This document shows, piece by piece, positions 53,207 to 56,477 of a stretch of 56,477 nucleotides of DNA. The position numbers and the translations under genes are program-made. The notes beneath the pieces are model-generated. The model searched no databases. It worked only from the letters and a program-made list of their open reading frames with translations, and was not told where the DNA came from. The DNA comes from Phenylobacterium sp. (GTDB lineage: Bacteria > Pseudomonadota > Alphaproteobacteria > Caulobacterales > Caulobacteraceae), in assembly GCF_025351295.1 (NCBI RefSeq), contig NZ_JANXWD010000056.1, positions 1 through 56,477 on the forward strand, in the 5' to 3' direction. How positions within the stretch are numbered: the first letter of the stretch is position 1; each line of letters starts with the position of its first letter.

Positions 53207-54271
53207 TCAGGCGTCGACGGTCGCCAGCGCCGGATAGTCCACATAGCCCTCCGGGCCAGGCGCGTAGAAGGTCTCCAGGGTCCAGGGGTTCAGCGGTGCG
53301 CCGGCCTTGAAGCGCGCCGGCAGGTCCGGATTGGAGATGAACAGCTTGCCGAAGCCGGCGGCGTCCGCCTCTCCGGCCTCGATCAGCGCCTGGGCGCGCG
53401 CCAGGTCGAGGCCCTCGTTGGCGATATAGACCCCGCCGAACGCCGCCTTCAGCCTCGGGCCCAGCCGGTCGTCGGCCACATGTTCGCGGGCCATCAGGAA
53501 GGCGATCCTGCGCTCGCCCATGGCGCGGGCGACGTAGTCGAAGGTCGCCGCCAGGTCGGAATCGCCCATGTCGTGGGCGTCGCCGCGCGGGGCGATGTGC
53601 AGGCCGACCCGGTCGGCCCGGAACACCGAGATCGTCGCGTCCACCGCCTCCAGCATCAACCGCGCCCGGTTCTCGATCGATCCGCCATAGGCGTCGGTGC
53701 GCCGGTTGGAACCGTCCTGCAGGAACTGGTCGAGCAGATAGCCATTGGCGCCGTGCAACTCCACGCCGTCGAAGCCGGCGCGTTTGGCGTTCTCGGCGCC
53801 CTTGCGATAGGCCTCCACGACCCCGGCGATCTCGTCCAGCGTCAGCGCGCGGGGGACAGGATAGGGACGCTTGGGGCGCAGCAAGCTGACGTCGCCCTTG
53901 GCGGCGACGGCGCTGGGCGCCACCGGCGGCTGGCCGTCGAGCAGGCTGGGGTCGGAGATCCGGCCGACATGCCACAGCTGCAGGAAGATCAGGCCGCCGG
54001 CGTCGTGGACGGCCTGGGTGGTGAGCTTCCAGCCCTCGACCTGGGCGTCCGACCAGATCCCGGGGGTGTCGGCATAGCCGACGCCCAGCGGCGTCACCGA
54101 GGTGGCCTCGGCGATGATCAGGCCGGCCGAGGCGCGCTGGGCATAATACTGCGCCACCATCGGGCCGGGCGTGCGCTCCGCCCCCGACCGCGCGCGGGTC
54201 AGCGGCGCCATGACGATGCGGTTCCGAAGCGTCAGGTCGCCGACCTGGATCGGATCGAATATGGAAGGCAT
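53207..54271 (-). CDS. Old Yellow Enzyme family alkene reductase
   Basis: This 354-aa FMN protein of the NemA/12-oxophytodienoate reductase group reduces the C=C bond of enones with NAD(P)H. Landmarks are IQVGDLTLRNRIVMAPLTRA, YYAQRASAGLIIAEAT, LQLWHVGR (active-site region), and ELHGANGYLLDQFLQDGSNR with the His-x-x-Asn pair that binds the substrate oxygen, then TDAYGGSIENR. I use ATG 54271, preceded by GAGGAG; an upstream extension is open but unrelated. It stands alone between the kdp promoter region and the sulfotransferase gene, with 95 bp upstream. Confidence 0.93.
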   Translation of the reverse strand: MPSIFDPIQVGDLTLRNRIVMAPLTRARSGAERTPGPMVAQYYAQRASAGLIIAEATSVTPLGVGYADTPGIWSDAQVEGWKLTTQAVHDAGGLIFLQLWHVGRISDPSLLDGQPPVAPSAVAAKGDVSLLRPKRPYPVPRALTLDEIAGVVEAYRKGAENAKRAGFDGVELHGANGYLLDQFLQDGSNRRTDAYGGSIENRARLMLEAVDATISVFRADRVGLHIAPRGDAHDMGDSDLAATFDYVARAMGERRIAFLMAREHVADDRLGPRLKAAFGGVYIANEGLDLARAQALIEAGEADAAGFGKLFISNPDLPARFKAGAPLNPWTLETFYAPGPEGYVDYPALATVDA

Positions 54272-54366
54272 CGTCGGACTCCTCGATGTCGCAGACGCAG
54301 ACGTAGGGTTTGCGGGCCGCATTGCACGTTCAGAATTCCTGCAAGCCCGGCCGGCAAATCTCCGGG

Positions 54367-56367
54367 TCAGGCGCGCCAGTCGGCCAGCGTGTCGCCAAGC
54401 GCCGCTTTCAGCGGGTCCAGCCAGGGCTCGAAGCGGCGCCACTGATCGACCCCCTCGCGGAAGATCGGCCGGCGGACCTGCTCGGAGCTCACGGTGCGCA
54501 CCGCGCGATCGTTGCGGTGGAAGTCGAGGCACGCCGCCTCGAACGGCAGGCCGCAGTGGTCCAGCAGGCGGCGCACCTGGCCCTCGGTGTCGTCGATCAG
54601 GTCCTCGTAGATCAGCCGGCAGACGCGGCCCGGCAGCACGGCGTCCATGTGGCGCATCAGCGCCACATAGTCGGCGTAGTAGCGGCCCAGGTCGGTCAGG
54701 TCGTAGGAGAAGGCTTGGCCCTGGGCGAAGTGCTGCTTGAAGGCGGAGAAGCCGCAGCCCAGGGGATGGCGCCGCACATCGACGATCCTCGCGCCCGGCA
54801 GGATCAGGGCGATAAGTCCCAAGTGCTGGAAATTGTTCGGCATCTTGTCGACGAAGAAGGGCCGGCCCAGCTTTCGATGCACCCTCGTCCGCGCCAGGAA
54901 GGCCTCCCCCAGCGCCGCCAGTTCCGCCGGGTCCAGGTCCGCCACGCCCAGGGGGTAGCGCGCCTCGGGCGAGTCCAGCTCCCAGGCGATCAGGCCGATG
55001 TCCGGCAGCTCCATGGTGCCTTCCACGGCCGAGTGGCTGGCGAGGATCTGCTCCACCAGGGTCGACCCAGACCTGGGCAGGCCGATGACGAAGATCGGCG
55101 TGGCGGCCGACGATACCGCCCCCGACCCCGCCCGCGCGGCGAAGAACTCGGGCGTGAACAGCGCCTTGGATCGTCGCATCTGCGCGGTCGTCTCGTCGGC
55201 GTCATAGCCGCCCTGGGCCCGGCGGATGGCCGCCCCGGCGGCATAGTTACGGAACGCCTCTGCGTCTTCGCCGCTGTCTTCCAGCGCCTTGCCCAGCGCG
55301 TAGCTCAGGTGCAGCCGGTCGATCTCCGGCAATTCGGCCCGCGCCAGCTGGCCCTGCATCGCCGCCACCTCGGCCGGCTCGAAGGCGGCGACCTTCAGGT
55401 TGGCCAGGCTCCAGTAGGCGTCGCCCAGGTCGGGCGCGAGCGCGATGCAGCGCTTGTAGGCTGCCACCGACTCGTCGCGCCGACCGAGGGTGCGCAGGGC
55501 ATGGCCATAGTTGAGCCAGATCTTCGGCTGGCGCGGAAAGTCCGCCAGCAGCGCCTCGTAAAGCCGCGTCTCCTCGGCTTCCTCCCCGACCAGACCGAGG
55601 CAGGCCGCCAGCAGGTTGCGGTAGACCGGATCGGCCGGGTCGGTGGCCAGCAATCGCTCCACCTGCGGGATCGCCTCGGCGGCCTTCTGCTGGCGGAACA
55701 GGGCCTCGGCGTAGGCGAAGCGGGCGCCGTCGAGCGCAGGGTCCAGCTCCAGGGCGTGGGCCAGCAGGATCTCGGCGTCGGAGTGGCGCCCCTGGGCGCC
55801 GAACAGCTTGGCCAGCATCTGCAGGGCCCCGGTGTCGTTCGGCCTGAGCGCGATATGGCCGCGCAGCAGGTGCTCGGCCTCCTCCGCCCGGCCGGCGAAC
55901 ACGGCCTCGGCCGCGGGACGCAGCGCCGGATCGCGCACCGCGGCGCGCGCGTGTTCGGCGAAGGCCCGCTCGGCGCCCGCCAGGTCGCCGGCCGCGAACA
56001 GTCGATCGCCCAGGGCGCGCCAGGCGTCCGGCAGTTCGCGGTTGAGCGTGACCGCCTGGCGCAGGGCGGCGACGGCCGCCGCCTCCTCGCCGCGGGCGCC
56101 CAGCACCAGGCCAAGCTCGTACTGGGTCAGCGCCGCGCGGGGATAGGCGAGGGCCAACGGCGCCAGCACGGCCTCGGCCCCTACGATATCGCCCGTGCGC
56201 CGGCGAGCCGATCCCAGGATCAGCAGGGCGCGGGGGTCGTTGGGGGCGAGCTTCAGGATCGCCTCGGCCTCCCGCCCGGCCCCCGCGGCGTCGGTCGGCA
56301 GCAAGGCCGACGCACGCTCGATGGCGGCGGCTAGAGAACCTGGCGGCGCCATGGCCGGCTGCGCCAT
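54367..56367 (-). CDS. TPR-repeat sulfotransferase family protein
   Basis: A protein of about 666 aa with roughly ten tetratricopeptide repeats (about 5-390; for example AILKLAPNDPRALLILGSAR, AHALELDPALDGARFAYAEA, AYKRCIALAPDLGDAYWSLA) and a C-terminal sulfotransferase domain. The PAPS 5'-phosphosulfate loop is FVIGLPRSGSTLVEQILASH and the 3'-phosphate motif is RRHPLGCGFSAFKQHF; FVDKMPNNFQHLGLI is also typical. TPR-sulfotransferases of this kind modify unknown targets, often envelope-related. I prefer ATG 56367; an upstream TTG (56436) is in frame but weak. The gene lies close to the contig end. Confidence 0.88.
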   Translation of the reverse strand: MAQPAMAPPGSLAAAIERASALLPTDAAGAGREAEAILKLAPNDPRALLILGSARRRTGDIVGAEAVLAPLALAYPRAALTQYELGLVLGARGEEAAAVAALRQAVTLNRELPDAWRALGDRLFAAGDLAGAERAFAEHARAAVRDPALRPAAEAVFAGRAEEAEHLLRGHIALRPNDTGALQMLAKLFGAQGRHSDAEILLAHALELDPALDGARFAYAEALFRQQKAAEAIPQVERLLATDPADPVYRNLLAACLGLVGEEAEETRLYEALLADFPRQPKIWLNYGHALRTLGRRDESVAAYKRCIALAPDLGDAYWSLANLKVAAFEPAEVAAMQGQLARAELPEIDRLHLSYALGKALEDSGEDAEAFRNYAAGAAIRRAQGGYDADETTAQMRRSKALFTPEFFAARAGSGAVSSAATPIFVIGLPRSGSTLVEQILASHSAVEGTMELPDIGLIAWELDSPEARYPLGVADLDPAELAALGEAFLARTRVHRKLGRPFFVDKMPNNFQHLGLIALILPGARIVDVRRHPLGCGFSAFKQHFAQGQAFSYDLTDLGRYYADYVALMRHMDAVLPGRVCRLIYEDLIDDTEGQVRRLLDHCGLPFEAACLDFHRNDRAVRTVSSEQVRRPIFREGVDQWRRFEPWLDPLKAALGDTLADWRA

Positions 56368-56458
56368 TGCGAGCGCCCTCACGGTGGAAACTGGACCGTT
56401 GCTGTCGGGTGGCGGCGCCGGCGCGTCAACCGCCAAAGCGGGTCGGGGATCGCGCGGT

Positions 56459-56477
56459 GGGGGGGGGGGGGGGGGGG
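56459..56477. repeat. Poly-G run at the contig end
   Basis: Nineteen consecutive G close the window. A run this long at a sequence end is typical of two-colour Illumina reads (no signal called as G) carried into an assembly. It should be regarded as an artefact, and the true sequence beyond about 56458 is unknown. Confidence 0.85.

Noticed and set aside
54335..54357. TTGCA...TGCAA inverted repeat upstream of the Old Yellow Enzyme gene
   Set aside because: Arms of five bases are too short to distinguish from chance and no regulator gene is adjacent.

Overview
The window is one high-GC (roughly 70%) bacterial segment with dense, translationally coupled operons. The gene content (an FCD-type GntR regulator, a Rieske/P450 catabolic operon, a NodT-type efflux lipoprotein, a TPR-sulfotransferase, a Kdp operon with tiny leader ORFs, and TAGAGC...GCTCTA palindromes) suggests an alphaproteobacterium, probably Caulobacterales-like (Caulobacter/Phenylobacterium). 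That placement is inference from style, not a database match. The right edge ends in 19 consecutive G, which looks like a contig end with a sequencing artefact.

Region 1 (54-12626) is a catabolic cluster, all on the + strand: an MDR reductase, a GntR/FadR-type regulator, an ACMSD-like amidohydrolase, Rieske oxygenase alpha and beta subunits, a two-domain extradiol dioxygenase, two SDRs, two unlike acyl-CoA dehydrogenases that may pair, a class III CoA-transferase and a cytochrome P450. Two matching palindromes, AATGG-N5-CCATT, lie at the promoters of the amidohydrolase and the Rieske alpha gene and look like the regulator's operators. The logic is ring dihydroxylation, meta-cleavage, then CoA-dependent side-chain or ring degradation of an unknown aromatic or polycyclic compound. 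Ferredoxin and reductase partners are absent from the window.

Region 2 (12627-16627) is a decayed zone. It holds scraps of a LysR regulator, an FAD/NAD(P)-binding protein and a cysteine-dioxygenase-like cupin stitched together, an intact LLM-family flavin monooxygenase followed by a frameshifted flavin reductase, two small membrane proteins (DUF1003-like and low-affinity iron permease-like) on the minus strand, and the tail of a DAO-type oxidoreductase.

Region 3 (16628-45127) is the unusual part: a PhoD-like metallophosphoesterase followed by coupled genes for giant proteins of 1138, 978, 1557 and 544 aa, then a complete MFS-HlyD-NodT efflux set, then two more giants of 1847 and 1106 aa. The giants have no signal peptide or enzyme motif I recognise. 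The 1138 and 1847 aa proteins appear to be distant relatives (DUF6603-like, from memory). The 978, 1557 and 544 aa proteins carry sharp motifs that look family-defining. No contractile-tail, toxin-immunity or nuclease component is visible. This is the best candidate here for an undescribed multi-gene system.

Region 4 (45140-53180, minus strand) is a complete high-affinity potassium uptake operon: a 27-aa membrane peptide ORF, then kdpF, A, B, C, D and E, with an 11-bp-phased direct repeat upstream that fits a KdpE site. It ends tail-to-tail with the last giant gene. Region 5 (53207-56477) holds an Old Yellow Enzyme family reductase and a TPR-sulfotransferase, both minus strand, then the poly-G end. 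I saw no tRNA, rRNA, CRISPR array, transposase or prophage gene.
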